Source: B10-G9 sp964627755
Lineage (GTDB): Bacteria > Chloroflexota > Anaerolineae > Anaerolineales > UBA11858
Direction: 5' to 3'
Assembly: GCA_964627755.1 (NCBI GenBank)
Contig: CAZVIH010000099.1
Span: 1 to 64,000 of the forward strand
DNA: 64,000 nucleotides
The translations under genes and the position numbers were made by a program. Each line of letters begins with the position of its first letter. Positions within the stretch are counted from its first letter, which is position 1. A model generated the notes under the pieces. That model made no database searches and was not told the DNA's origin. It was given only the letters and a program-made list of their open reading frames with translations. This document shows positions 8,411 to 16,980 of the stretch, piece after piece.

Positions 8411-9469
8411 TCAATCTTTGATAATTTCCAGGTTAGTAAGTGGTATTACAACGCGTTTTTCGCCGGCAAGACCTACTTCTGCGAGCCGGGTTCCAACACC
8501 ATTGGACAGCACTTGTTTTCCAGCGATTATTTTATCAATCTGCCCAATTTGCGGGGCTTTTGGTCCATTTATAATGATAACCTTTTTACCGACTTTGAGT
8601 GTCTCAGCTTCTGAGGGTAAATCTGCTTCAGTTGTAGATGATTGTGAAATGATCCCCTCGGGGTAGTTTCCCAGGAAGGTGTCAAGTTCCTGGGCGTTTA
8701 AAGCGATATTCTTGTCTTTGTTTTCAATCAGGATCGCTTCGGCTGCTCTGTTCATAGGGGTTTCACGGAAGCCATCAATGATCATGATAGGATAATCCAT
8801 CTTTTTTGCCAGGGGAATCAGCGCAGAGGACATGCTGCCCAAGATCAATCCTTTAATAGGCACGATACCGGCGGCTTCCAGAACTTCAGGTCTCTTGCAG
8901 AATCCAGCAGTGATGATCGCGCCCCTGAACCCGATATTCAATTGTTCTACCACCAATTCCTGCAGCATATCATTGCTGACGGGCTGCACGACGCCGTAGG
9001 TGATTTTTCCGTTACCCCAGACGCCTTGGATGAGCGCACCTTTGGTTTCTATAATAGCGCCCCGTTCAGGGATGATATTTGTGACTGTTCCTTCCATACT
9101 GGCCTGTAATTCAAATTCGGGGGAGCTGATTTCGTATAACACTTTCCCTTCTCCGGCCATTTTCACAATTCCTGCCAGTGGTGCCCGAACCACGCGCTGG
9201 AACAACCCCACTGGCCCTGCAATCACATCCCCCTGTACAAGATCTTCACCTGCCTGGCGTTGGAGGAGCTCATCTGCCCGTGTAGGTTTAACATTAAGAC
9301 CCTGGGCAATATCCAGGAGAATGAACTGGGGCACTAGTGGGGCGACCACAATCACATCTGAGGGGGATACTTTTTGCATCCGTCGGACAAGGACATGACC
9401 GGCGACAGGTAGAGCCCGTTCCCGTTTTATGCTCGTGAATGCGTGGATATGCTTTACTTTACTGATCAT
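8411..9469 (-). CDS. Conserved protein with RnfC-like barrel and KOW/SH3-like C-terminus; function unknown
   Basis: A 352-aa soluble protein. The stretch around 85-155 (PVGLFQRVVRAPLAGIVKM, ELQASMEGTVTNIIPERGA) resembles the lipoyl/RnfC-type barrel-sandwich fold. A Rossmann-like middle part (about 175-250, IGFRGAIITAG, PIKGLILGSMSSALIP) follows. The C-terminus (about 290-350, GKKVIIINGPKAPQIGQID) looks like a small beta-barrel of KOW or SH3 type. These are fold impressions from patterns only. It follows the MutL-like ATPase by 28 bp on the same strand, which suggests a joint role. Confidence 0.6.
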   Translation of the reverse strand: MISKVKHIHAFTSIKRERALPVAGHVLVRRMQKVSPSDVIVVAPLVPQFILLDIAQGLNVKPTRADELLQRQAGEDLVQGDVIAGPVGLFQRVVRAPLAGIVKMAGEGKVLYEISSPEFELQASMEGTVTNIIPERGAIIETKGALIQGVWGNGKITYGVVQPVSNDMLQELVVEQLNIGFRGAIITAGFCKRPEVLEAAGIVPIKGLILGSMSSALIPLAKKMDYPIMIIDGFRETPMNRAAEAILIENKDKNIALNAQELDTFLGNYPEGIISQSSTTEADLPSEAETLKVGKKVIIINGPKAPQIGQIDKIIAGKQVLSNGVGTRLAEVGLAGEKRVVIPLTNLEIIKD

Positions 9470-9497
9470 TTTTTATATCAGGTTTTATACCTGTAAA

Positions 9498-11255
9498 TCA
9501 TTCATATTTAGAGAACGTTTTTCTCCAGGCTTCGTTCCTTTTCCTGTTTTTCTCCTGGTCTGGTGAAAATTGGAGCGGACGTCCCCGAGCATCAATGATT
9601 ATGCCAAAAACTCCGCCAACTGCATTCACTTTTCCAGATTTTCCCGGACCTCCCATACCAACATCAAAACGATTGAGGGGTCGGAGGTGCAAGGATACTT
9701 TTTCACCAAGATCCACTGGTAAAACAGACAGGGATCCATACTTTATGTCACGAGTAAATGACCTTCCATCTTCACGGTTGATCTGAACCCTAAGAACCAT
9801 CGTTCCGGGTCTCGCAACCCCTAAAGGTGCAATAATCGTGCCCAGATTCAGAAAAGTGCTGGATTCTATCACCTGAACGGTTAACAAGGGGTTGCTCTCG
9901 GCCACAGCTCCCAATCCAGATAACAAGCCGTTTTGATCCAGAGCCAGGGTGGTTACACCGGTTGGCTGCAAGCCGTCAAGTAAAACAGATAGCGGTTGAT
10001 AGCGTTTAGGCGCCAGTGTCAGGATTCTCCCTGATCCAATGATAGGTTCCATATAAGGCAGCAAGGTGCCCCCTGCGCCGAGTTGTTTTTGGAGGCCAGG
10101 GATGGTTTGTTCTGTTGCATATCTTATAGCTTGTTTGGCGACCGCAAGCTCGATCTCAAGGTGCTCAATATCAAGGGGAAGTGAACTGGGATAAATTGAT
10201 TTATTATAGATGTAATCCTGAATCTCCTGGTCAGGCAGCTCAATTGGCATCCAGCGTTTGATCAATTCCAGGGAATTCTTTTCGAGCACACCGGCTGAAC
10301 CGGAGCCAACTCCCAAATTGGGAAATACACGCAGCGTTTCTTCCCCGTTAAATGAGGCGGCCAGAATAGTAGCATCGGAACCAATATCAATTCCCAAAAC
10401 ACCTTTTTCAGGTTCATATTTTTCGCTCAGGAATCGGATCACCCGACCAAAAGAAGATGCTGTTGAGGTGAATGATCCCTCAGTCCATGAGATAACTTCA
10501 CTGATCCCTCCGATTTGTTTCGCTCGGATTTCTTTAAATACCTCATTGATTTCTTTCTGAGCGGGATGAATATTCTCTATCCCCAGCACTGGTTGAATAT
10601 TGGGTGCAATTCTCAGTTTACTGATCTTTTCTAGTCCGGATTTGACTTCGTCTTGAAGTTGTTCATTACCAGTGAATAGGATATGGGGCCGCTGGTTTTC
10701 AGCCATCATATAGCTGGATAAGCCGATGCTCTCAAGGATACTGAGAAGCGAATGTGAGGCACCATTATTGGTACCTCCAGTAATTATGATCAAATCGGGC
10801 CGTTTTCGGATCAGTAGGTTAATTCGGTCAGATGATGTCCGGCGATCATTTAGTGATATTTCGGCAATGATATTTGCATAAGTGGTCTGGGCTAAATGAC
10901 GGGCATTCTGCAGGGAGACGGTGTCCAGAAGACCTACTGTGACAACAGAAATCGGTTTTCCGACCGACATGGTCGCAACCATGATATCAGCACCCTGGTT
11001 ATCCGGCGTGCTGGGTATGATCACGCCATCTTTTTCGCTTACCAAATGCCTGCCGGTAATAAATTGAAGTTCCTCCAATGATCGCCATATTCCCTCGGTG
11101 ACATCAAAATGGGGAACCCCGGCTGTTGTTGGCGCAGTCCCAACAGCTATAAAACGGTATTTGCCGTTTACTACATCGAAAAACAACGATCGGGTAACAG
11201 TACTTCCGATATCAACCGTTATAACTGATTTTGATGCAATTGTTGTTTTATCCAT
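9498..11255 (-). CDS. MutL/GlmL-like actin-fold (ASKHA) ATPase
   Basis: A 585-aa protein from the ATG at 11255. The frame extends to 11309, but that leader lies inside the upstream gene and AGGTG sits just before 11255. Phosphate loops of the ASKHA superfamily are visible: VITVDIGSTVTRS near the N-terminus and LGIDIGSDATILAAS near residue 292. The family is named after MutL, a companion of glutamate mutase in clostridia. No glutamate mutase subunits (GlmE/GlmS) are in this window, and all neighbours are uncharacterised membrane proteins, so the clostridial name may mislead. It starts 6 bp before the stop of the upstream membrane gene, implying translational coupling. Confidence 0.75.
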   Translation of the reverse strand: MDKTTIASKSVITVDIGSTVTRSLFFDVVNGKYRFIAVGTAPTTAGVPHFDVTEGIWRSLEELQFITGRHLVSEKDGVIIPSTPDNQGADIMVATMSVGKPISVVTVGLLDTVSLQNARHLAQTTYANIIAEISLNDRRTSSDRINLLIRKRPDLIIITGGTNNGASHSLLSILESIGLSSYMMAENQRPHILFTGNEQLQDEVKSGLEKISKLRIAPNIQPVLGIENIHPAQKEINEVFKEIRAKQIGGISEVISWTEGSFTSTASSFGRVIRFLSEKYEPEKGVLGIDIGSDATILAASFNGEETLRVFPNLGVGSGSAGVLEKNSLELIKRWMPIELPDQEIQDYIYNKSIYPSSLPLDIEHLEIELAVAKQAIRYATEQTIPGLQKQLGAGGTLLPYMEPIIGSGRILTLAPKRYQPLSVLLDGLQPTGVTTLALDQNGLLSGLGAVAESNPLLTVQVIESSTFLNLGTIIAPLGVARPGTMVLRVQINREDGRSFTRDIKYGSLSVLPVDLGEKVSLHLRPLNRFDVGMGGPGKSGKVNAVGGVFGIIIDARGRPLQFSPDQEKNRKRNEAWRKTFSKYE

Positions 11256-11260
11256 GACAC

Positions 11261-11965
11261 CTAAAATGAAGAGAATAATTGAAAACCAATAGTATTCAGG
11301 TAAACCCAAAATGAGGACAGCCTCTCTACCAGGGCAGCCAGGGCGGACAGGAAAACACCGGCATATAAAGCACCAAATGTAATTGCCAGGAAGACTCTCC
11401 CGATTTTGCTGATATGTTCGATAACTGGCAGCCTCTTATCGGATTGTCCGGGAGTATCCTGGGTTCCAAAATGGAAATAGATCAGAGTTGTCACTGTTCC
11501 TAGAACAATGATGATTCCATTGATCGCATGGTCCCAGCGGCTGGTGGTGATGGAATAGGCCGATGGATCTACGCTGTTGATTGTACCCAAGATCTGGGGG
11601 AAGAGTGTGCCAGTGATTGCACCGCCGATGGCTGCTGCGGCGCCAATTCCAACCAGAATGGCAACTGACCAGTTACCTAGCTTGCGCCAAGGAGTCACTT
11701 TGAAAAACAAAAACAAGCTAGGTATAAAAAGCAAGATGGATAATAAACGTTCTCCTCTTGAACCCTGGACGAGCGGGATGATCAGGCGTGGGATCAGAAC
11801 ATTATTGACTGTGACGATGGCAACATATCCGGCAGCAACACCAATAAAGATATGTATCGCCAACCGGAAAAACGGATTATCTCCCAGTAGGTAACTGAAG
11901 ATCAGGATCGTCAGCAAGAATCCCAGGGATAATCCAATAAAATCCATCATATTAGTCATGTTCAC
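11261..11965 (-). CDS. Six-helix membrane protein of unknown function
   Basis: A 234-aa, strongly hydrophobic protein with about six transmembrane helices (8-27, 33-53, 73-90, 98-122, 147-164, 190-212) and no motif I recognise. Its start codon overlaps the stop of the 1050-aa gene by 4 bp (ATGA type), and its end overlaps the start of the MutL-like gene. The size and helix pattern parallel the 214-aa membrane protein on the other side of the large gene. The two may be paired or diverged subunits of one membrane complex; that is inference from context. Confidence 0.65.
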   Translation of the reverse strand: MNMTNMMDFIGLSLGFLLTILIFSYLLGDNPFFRLAIHIFIGVAAGYVAIVTVNNVLIPRLIIPLVQGSRGERLLSILLFIPSLFLFFKVTPWRKLGNWSVAILVGIGAAAAIGGAITGTLFPQILGTINSVDPSAYSITTSRWDHAINGIIIVLGTVTTLIYFHFGTQDTPGQSDKRLPVIEHISKIGRVFLAITFGALYAGVFLSALAALVERLSSFWVYLNTIGFQLFSSF

Positions 11966-14900
11966 TTAACATCTCCTGCAGCCCTGGATCTGTGGCGGGA
12001 AAACAGGGACATAACACCATTCGCCAATCCGCCGATAAATATGATTAACACTGTGATGATAATGCCCATATTAAACGGAACCCAGGCCGTTGTGGCCAAA
12101 TTTGGCCGGTCCAGCAGCTGTTCATAATTCACACTGTCAATAATACCGGAAACATAACCTTTCAGCAGTTGTGGTGATGAGCGAAAATAGGGCTGGATCA
12201 ACGGTTCAGCTTGAGCGCTGACTACCATATTCAGGGGTGTATCTTCCAGGATGGTGCCCACCTGCTCAATCCAGATCTTTGCTGTATCTGGGTCATCTGT
12301 AATTACCAGGATCATAGCAAAATCATTAATTGAGTTGACATCTACGAGTGGGGGAGATCCCCAGGCGTTGCTGCCGTCAAATGCCAGGGGTATGATCTTC
12401 TTGGGGGCGATAACGAAACTTAACAGGCCGGCTGATTCTCCTGGCAAATATCCCAGGTTGATGTATTGTTGGGTGTGAATATATTTGTGTTTTTCCTGAG
12501 TGGTGGTCAGGAAATGCTCTGCCAGGGCTGGCCCGGTTGGTTGTGTAGATATTAAGGAGAGATATGTGCCTTGTTTCATGAGGTGGTCGACCACACCCGC
12601 TGCTGCGGTATACAGTTCACCCGCTGATGCAGGTTGATAATCAAACGCGATCAAGACTGGCTGGCCATCGTAAAAACTTTCGATCTGATCGTATAAAGCC
12701 CCGTATCCTGTATTCAGAACCTGGCCTGGTGTGGGAGGTTCTGTATCAATGATCCCACCAAAGACGACAGTCCCTGCTGTGGTAACCAGCATGAGAATAG
12801 AAATTAACCAGCGCAGGACCCTCTGGGTTGCTACTGGAGCAGGCTTTAGGATGGTTTTTGTTTTATTCTCATCACTGATGAGCTTTTTCAGCACATTGAC
12901 ATATTCATGTTGGGATTTGGTGGCAAATAAATCAAGAGGCTTTTTAGCGGCTCTCTCGGGGTCAAAGGCAACTTCTGCTTCTGCTGGCAGCACACTTGGG
13001 ATGCCTGCTAGCGGTCCGTAATTTTCTATATAATCCTCATCCTCGGAGAGACCGGTGGCATCGGTAGATTCTACGACCGGCCGCATGGCTTCGACCCAGC
13101 CTGGCAATTCACCCTGGGATAATTCCTCTTCAAAATCTTCAAATGGAGAATCACTTGATGCGGAGGTCAGCCAGTCAGGCATTTCGTCACTGAAGAGGTC
13201 ATCAATAAAATCCTCTTCCTCGTTCTGGAATGGGTCAATAACTGGAGTTGACTTGTCTCCATTTCCCGCTAAGAACTCCAGATCTTCAGGGATCTTCTCG
13301 GCAGCCTTTTTTTCTTCCGCCCAGGACGGGAATTTGATCTGTTGGGAATCGCTCATACCTGAAGCTGGCTCGTCGTCATCTTCTTCTTGAGGGGGGAGCT
13401 TATCGGTGATACCTCTTACTATCGCTGGTTTATATTCCTTATTGGTGAGGTCTTTTTTCTTTAAAAATGCATTCAGCGATTCATCATCATCATCAATTTG
13501 GAGCCAGGCAGGTAAGTCACTGGCTGGTGTACTATCATCAGCAGGAGAATGTTGTTCGGGAGTCTTAACTTTTTCTGGTATTTCTGTATCCGGTTTTTCA
13601 GACACTGATAACCAATCCGGGAAAGATGAGTCCTCCTCCACCAGATCGCTGCTTTTGTTCAGCCTTTTTATCTTGTCCAGCCAATCAGTTTGGGGTTTAG
13701 TGGGTTCTGCCGGAGCTTCAACTGCCGATTCTCTGGCCGCTGGATCCTGGAGCATATCCAGCCAACCAGAATCCTCACTGAAACCAGGAGAACCAAAATC
13801 CGGGATAGGATCCTCGTCCTCATCATAAAGATCAGGGCGAAAACCAATGGGACTCGGCTCACTTTCTGGATCTGGCGTTAAGAAACTCAATTCCCCTGCT
13901 GTTTCAGCGGCGGGTAGTTCGGTCCCGGCATTTGGGTCATCTTCATCCAGGGATGCTAAAAATTCCAGATCCCCGGCTGGTTCTTGGTCAGGTTGTTCGA
14001 CCTTTAAGGATTCTTCTTCAGCACTGGGTGTGATCAAGAAATCCCATTCATCAACAGGACTTTTAGCAGGTTCTTCTTCCTTGGATTGTTCATCTCCAGT
14101 AGAGGGTGAAGTTAGGAAATCCCACTCATCCCCCGGACTCTTTGGAGGTTCTTCTTCGGATGATCCTTCTCCAGTAGATGGTGTAGAAAGAAAATCCCAT
14201 TCATCAACAGGACCCTGTGCTGCTTCTGGTTCTTTGGACGATACTTCTTCAGCAGAAGGTGAAGTTAGGAAATCCCACTCATCACCTGGACTCTTTGGAG
14301 GTTCTTCTTTGGATGGTTCTTCTCCAGTGGATGGTGTAGAAAGATATTTCCCTTCATCGGCAGGACCCTTTGCGGCTTCTGTTTGCCCGGATGGTACTTC
14401 TTCGGCAGAGGAAGAAGTTAGGAAATCCCACTCCCCGCCTGTTTCCTGGGCAGAATCTTCCTTTTCGGTGATGCTGTTATCTGAAAGCGCGTTTAGAAAA
14501 TCCAGATTATTGGCAGGTTCTTCAATGGAGGGACTTCTCTCTGTTAAGCTTTCTTCGGCGGGTGGTTCGGTAAAATAATTCCATTCTTCTCCGGATTTGT
14601 CGACTGGACCTTCCTCCCCTAACAGATCGTCTCTCGCGGAGGGATCCAGGAAAGGGTCGAAGGCAGGTATCTTCGCCTGGTCTTTTTCTTCGTCGGAACC
14701 TGTAAATAGCTCATCAGCAGCGAAGAAATCATCCAACCGGGAGGAAGCATCTGATTCTTCTTGAGGCTGTGGTCTCTTTTCAACCGGATCTCTATCCAAA
14801 GGCTCCGGGGCCGGGATCAGATCATCTAGCCTGGAGAAATCATCCACTGGTTCTACAGGATGGGGAGTCTCTTTGGGAACTTCTTCCAGTGGCTCTTCAG

Positions 14901-15114
14901 GAGATAATAAACTATCGAGACGCGAGGCTTCATCCAGAGGTTGCGGGGTTTGGACTGGCTTTCTGTCTTGGTTGTTATCAAAAAAATCATCTCGCGGAGA
15001 GGGACTATCTGGTGGAATGGGATCCAAGCTGAACAGGGGAGCACCACAATGATCACAAAAATTATGATCATCTGTATTGGATTTTCCGCAGGTTGGGCAC
15101 TGGATCTCAGTCAT
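11962..15114 (-). CDS. Zinc-ribbon protein with long acidic tandem-repeat region and C-terminal membrane domain
   Basis: A 1050-aa protein. A zinc ribbon at the N-terminus has C6-x2-C9 and C20-x2-C23. About 700 residues of acidic low-complexity sequence rich in E, D, P and S follow, carrying repeated tryptophan-containing short motifs (EWDFLTSPS, DWLDxI, FPDWL). A 51-aa unit is tandemly repeated three times. A transmembrane helix near 775-797 leads to a folded domain of about 215 residues and a final helix near 1013-1037. The protein appears to present a long flexible cytoplasmic arm, perhaps a scaffold bound through its Trp motifs. No enzymatic motif is seen. It overlaps the next gene by 4 bp and follows the previous one by 2 bp. 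Confidence 0.7.
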   Translation of the reverse strand: MTEIQCPTCGKSNTDDHNFCDHCGAPLFSLDPIPPDSPSPRDDFFDNNQDRKPVQTPQPLDEASRLDSLLSPEEPLEEVPKETPHPVEPVDDFSRLDDLIPAPEPLDRDPVEKRPQPQEESDASSRLDDFFAADELFTGSDEEKDQAKIPAFDPFLDPSARDDLLGEEGPVDKSGEEWNYFTEPPAEESLTERSPSIEEPANNLDFLNALSDNSITEKEDSAQETGGEWDFLTSSSAEEVPSGQTEAAKGPADEGKYLSTPSTGEEPSKEEPPKSPGDEWDFLTSPSAEEVSSKEPEAAQGPVDEWDFLSTPSTGEGSSEEEPPKSPGDEWDFLTSPSTGDEQSKEEEPAKSPVDEWDFLITPSAEEESLKVEQPDQEPAGDLEFLASLDEDDPNAGTELPAAETAGELSFLTPDPESEPSPIGFRPDLYDEDEDPIPDFGSPGFSEDSGWLDMLQDPAARESAVEAPAEPTKPQTDWLDKIKRLNKSSDLVEEDSSFPDWLSVSEKPDTEIPEKVKTPEQHSPADDSTPASDLPAWLQIDDDDESLNAFLKKKDLTNKEYKPAIVRGITDKLPPQEEDDDEPASGMSDSQQIKFPSWAEEKKAAEKIPEDLEFLAGNGDKSTPVIDPFQNEEEDFIDDLFSDEMPDWLTSASSDSPFEDFEEELSQGELPGWVEAMRPVVESTDATGLSEDEDYIENYGPLAGIPSVLPAEAEVAFDPERAAKKPLDLFATKSQHEYVNVLKKLISDENKTKTILKPAPVATQRVLRWLISILMLVTTAGTVVFGGIIDTEPPTPGQVLNTGYGALYDQIESFYDGQPVLIAFDYQPASAGELYTAAAGVVDHLMKQGTYLSLISTQPTGPALAEHFLTTTQEKHKYIHTQQYINLGYLPGESAGLLSFVIAPKKIIPLAFDGSNAWGSPPLVDVNSINDFAMILVITDDPDTAKIWIEQVGTILEDTPLNMVVSAQAEPLIQPYFRSSPQLLKGYVSGIIDSVNYEQLLDRPNLATTAWVPFNMGIIITVLIIFIGGLANGVMSLFSRHRSRAAGDVK
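13981..14439 (-). repeat. Three tandem copies of a 153-bp (51-codon) unit
   Basis: Within the acidic-arm gene, three consecutive 153-bp units start at 14439, 14286 and 14133 on the minus strand. Each encodes a paired motif of the type DEWDFLTSPS followed about 27 residues later by DEWDFLSTPS. The middle copy has both halves intact, while the first copy has a degraded second half (DEGKYLSTPS). DNA identity between copies is high, which suggests recent slippage or unequal exchange. Confidence 0.8.
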
Positions 15115-15116
15115 GA

Positions 15117-15761
15117 TTATTCACCGTAGGGTCGATCGGTTCCCATCAGGATTCGGATACCCGTTGTTATTGTACCCAGAGCTATTCCCAGCAGCAGCCC
15201 GCGGGCTCCTCCCAGGGCCGGGACACGCAAGATCCAATCGCGAATCACGTGAAGGAAGGGAAGCGTTGCCGGGGGAATCGAAAATGAACCCAGCAGGACC
15301 AATAGAACAACAAAAAAGAATACGATAGAGAACAGGTCCATCCGCTTGCGCAGGATGCTGGTAGCTGCATAAATAAGGCTGACAGCCGTTACTGCAAGCA
15401 GACTTGTTTCAATTGGCAGTTGGATATAGGTGAAGATCCAGCTGATTATCTGAAAATTAGGTTTACCGACCAGGTAGGTCTGGAACATGTCAATAATACC
15501 GATAATCAGGGTGACCAGCAGCGCAATTACTAGAATCAGGCTGTAACCGGAATTTTCGCTATCCGCCCCCAACTTTTTGAAGTGGACAGTAAGCAGATTG
15601 ATAATGCCGACCAGAAGTGCAACCGCTGACAGTACCAGTCCGGTCCTTAGAAGGATAAAACGGATATCCTTAATAGAGGGAATGAAATATCCAGCCAGGA
15701 CAATAATACCGATTCCGATGGCAACTGCAGAAGAGACGGGAGATTTAAGATTAATCTTCAC
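15117..15761 (-). CDS. Six-helix membrane protein of unknown function
   Basis: A 214-aa hydrophobic protein with about six predicted helices (9-27, 36-58, 74-93, 115-136, 143-160, 185-205). No recognised domain. It overlaps the preceding DUF6754-like gene by 4 bp and ends 2 bp before the 1050-aa gene, so it is tightly coupled within the operon. The C-terminal region GGARGLLLGIALGTITTGIR is glycine-rich, like the pore-lining or rotor helices of some channels, but this is only a resemblance. Confidence 0.62.
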   Translation of the reverse strand: MKINLKSPVSSAVAIGIGIIVLAGYFIPSIKDIRFILLRTGLVLSAVALLVGIINLLTVHFKKLGADSENSGYSLILVIALLVTLIIGIIDMFQTYLVGKPNFQIISWIFTYIQLPIETSLLAVTAVSLIYAATSILRKRMDLFSIVFFFVVLLVLLGSFSIPPATLPFLHVIRDWILRVPALGGARGLLLGIALGTITTGIRILMGTDRPYGE

Positions 15762-16540
15762 ATTGAACCTGCCAAGATCTTTTCAATGAAAGTATTCATT
15801 CCCAGGATATTCATTAAAACGCTTGCCAATATAATAAAAATGATGAGCCAACGGACAACATCCTGGGCTGATATGCTTGCTTGGTGCATCCCCCCTGCGC
15901 CCAGATAGGCTCCACCTGCAAATAACTCTTCACCGATCAGGGGATCTGAAGCGCTGGCATAGATGATAGCCTGGGCAGGGAGCTGGGAAGTGCCGGCTAT
16001 AGTGGAACTGCTTTGCCTCTCACCAGCAGTTGTGATCCAGGTAACTTCATTACCGAACCATCCGGTGTGGATATTGGCGGAGACATTATCATTACGGATT
16101 ATGCTCAAGGTGCCAACGGCGTAAGAAAAAGGCGTGATGCCGATCAGCTCTCCCGATGGGTTTTTGATATTATCGGAAATACTGATTGCTTTTGAGCTAC
16201 CTTTGATCGTATCTTGTGCCAGAATTGAGATAACCGGGTTGCCGGTTGAGGCAACCGGGGGATGATCGCAGATAGAGGATTTTTCTATGACCTGTTTTAA
16301 AATTCCCAATCCAGCCAGAGCAGCAGCGGATTCGGGACCGGTAATACCCCCTCTGCCCAGAGAAATATGCAGTTGAGTACCATCCTCAACCGCAACGTTG
16401 ATTTCCTGGTTGATTTTGTCATAGGCGGGAATTGGGCGGATATTCTTGGTTTTCTGGTCCTTATTAATGAACGAAAAAAAGGCCATCAAACCGACAAAAA
16501 GTACAACAACCACTATTCCCGTGAAGCCAGTAGCAGACAC
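15758..16540 (-). CDS. DUF6754-like membrane-anchored protein
   Basis: A 260-aa protein with an N-terminal helix (about 6-25), a central soluble domain with VEDGTQLHISLGRGG, an alanine-rich helix and two beta-rich stretches, and a C-terminal helix (about 230-247). The pattern fits DUF6754 as I remember it; I cannot confirm by search. Both ends are membrane anchored. The same strand carries a 15-bp-distant upstream small gene, and the start of the next gene overlaps the stop. Function unknown; part of the MutL-like cluster. Confidence 0.55.
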   Translation of the reverse strand: MSATGFTGIVVVVLFVGLMAFFSFINKDQKTKNIRPIPAYDKINQEINVAVEDGTQLHISLGRGGITGPESAAALAGLGILKQVIEKSSICDHPPVASTGNPVISILAQDTIKGSSKAISISDNIKNPSGELIGITPFSYAVGTLSIIRNDNVSANIHTGWFGNEVTWITTAGERQSSSTIAGTSQLPAQAIIYASASDPLIGEELFAGGAYLGAGGMHQASISAQDVVRWLIIFIILASVLMNILGMNTFIEKILAGSM

Positions 16541-16555
16541 AGATATTTCCTCCAG

Positions 16556-16810
16556 CTAGGTTGTTGGTTCGTAATTTCTGAGCGCCTCAATAAATAAATC
16601 CGTTTCGGATGGGTCTTCTAAAATCTTGGCAAAATCCTGAGATTGGTCTTTAGAGATGAAAGTGGACAAAATTGGTTGGCTGAGATAGACCAGCTGGGCG
16701 CCAAGCAGATTCAATGGACCCAGAGCTTCCAAGAAGGTTGCGGCGAGGTTCTGGAGCCGTAATTTATACAGCGATTCAATCCATTTTTCCCTGTTTTCTT
16801 GTATTTTCAT
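16556..16810 (-). CDS. Small conserved-looking protein leading the MutL-like cluster
   Basis: 84 aa, mostly helical by composition, with no transmembrane segment or known motif. It begins the minus-strand cluster and ends 15 bp before the DUF6754-like gene. No clear Shine-Dalgarno site precedes the ATG. An extended -10 box lies so close upstream that the transcript may be nearly leaderless. Evidence for coding is its position, length and in-frame fit with the operon. Function unknown. Confidence 0.5.
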   Translation of the reverse strand: MKIQENREKWIESLYKLRLQNLAATFLEALGPLNLLGAQLVYLSQPILSTFISKDQSQDFAKILEDPSETDLFIEALRNYEPTT

Positions 16811-16821
16811 AACTCAGAATT

Positions 16822-16830
16822 AGTATAGCA
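16822..16830 (-). promoter_or_regulatory. Possible extended -10 promoter of the MutL-like cluster
   Basis: On the minus strand the sequence reads TGC-TATACT, an extended -10 element. Transcription would start about 5 nt before the ATG at 16810. No good -35 box is present at 17 bp, which is compatible with an extended -10 promoter but leaves the call weak. Confidence 0.35.
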
Positions 16831-16913
16831 TAGTTTCATTATTCAAGCGTATGGCCCTCAGAAAAGAGGATATGACTTATGATATCTTTGAGGGATTATT
16901 TCTCATACTGTAC

Positions 16914-16942
16914 TTGGTCGATACAATGCCATAATCTATAAT
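16914..16942 (+). promoter_or_regulatory. Sigma-70-type promoter of the fumarase gene
   Basis: TTGGTC (16914-16919) and a perfect TATAAT (16937-16942) are separated by exactly 17 bp. Transcription should begin near 16949, about 32 nt before the ATG. Confidence 0.65.
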
Positions 16943-16947
16943 ACAAT

Positions 16948-16962
16948 ATTGTGTATCACAAT
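16948..16962. promoter_or_regulatory. Operator-like palindrome at the fumarase transcription start
   Basis: ATTGTGTATCACAAT is a perfect 6-bp inverted repeat around a 3-bp centre, sitting on the predicted +1 position. A second, overlapping palindrome, ACAATATTGT, covers 16943-16952. The TTGTG/CACAA half-sites resemble those of Rex boxes, but the 3-bp spacing is too short for the standard Rex site, so the regulator is unknown. Confidence 0.5.
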
Positions 16963-16980
16963 CATGGGTAGGAGGGTGTT

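Noticed and set aside
13055..14578. Long serine-rich plus-strand reading frames
   Set aside because: They are the antisense of the acidic repeat arm; E/D/P codons read backwards as S/F/G-rich frames. No ribosome site or operon fit.
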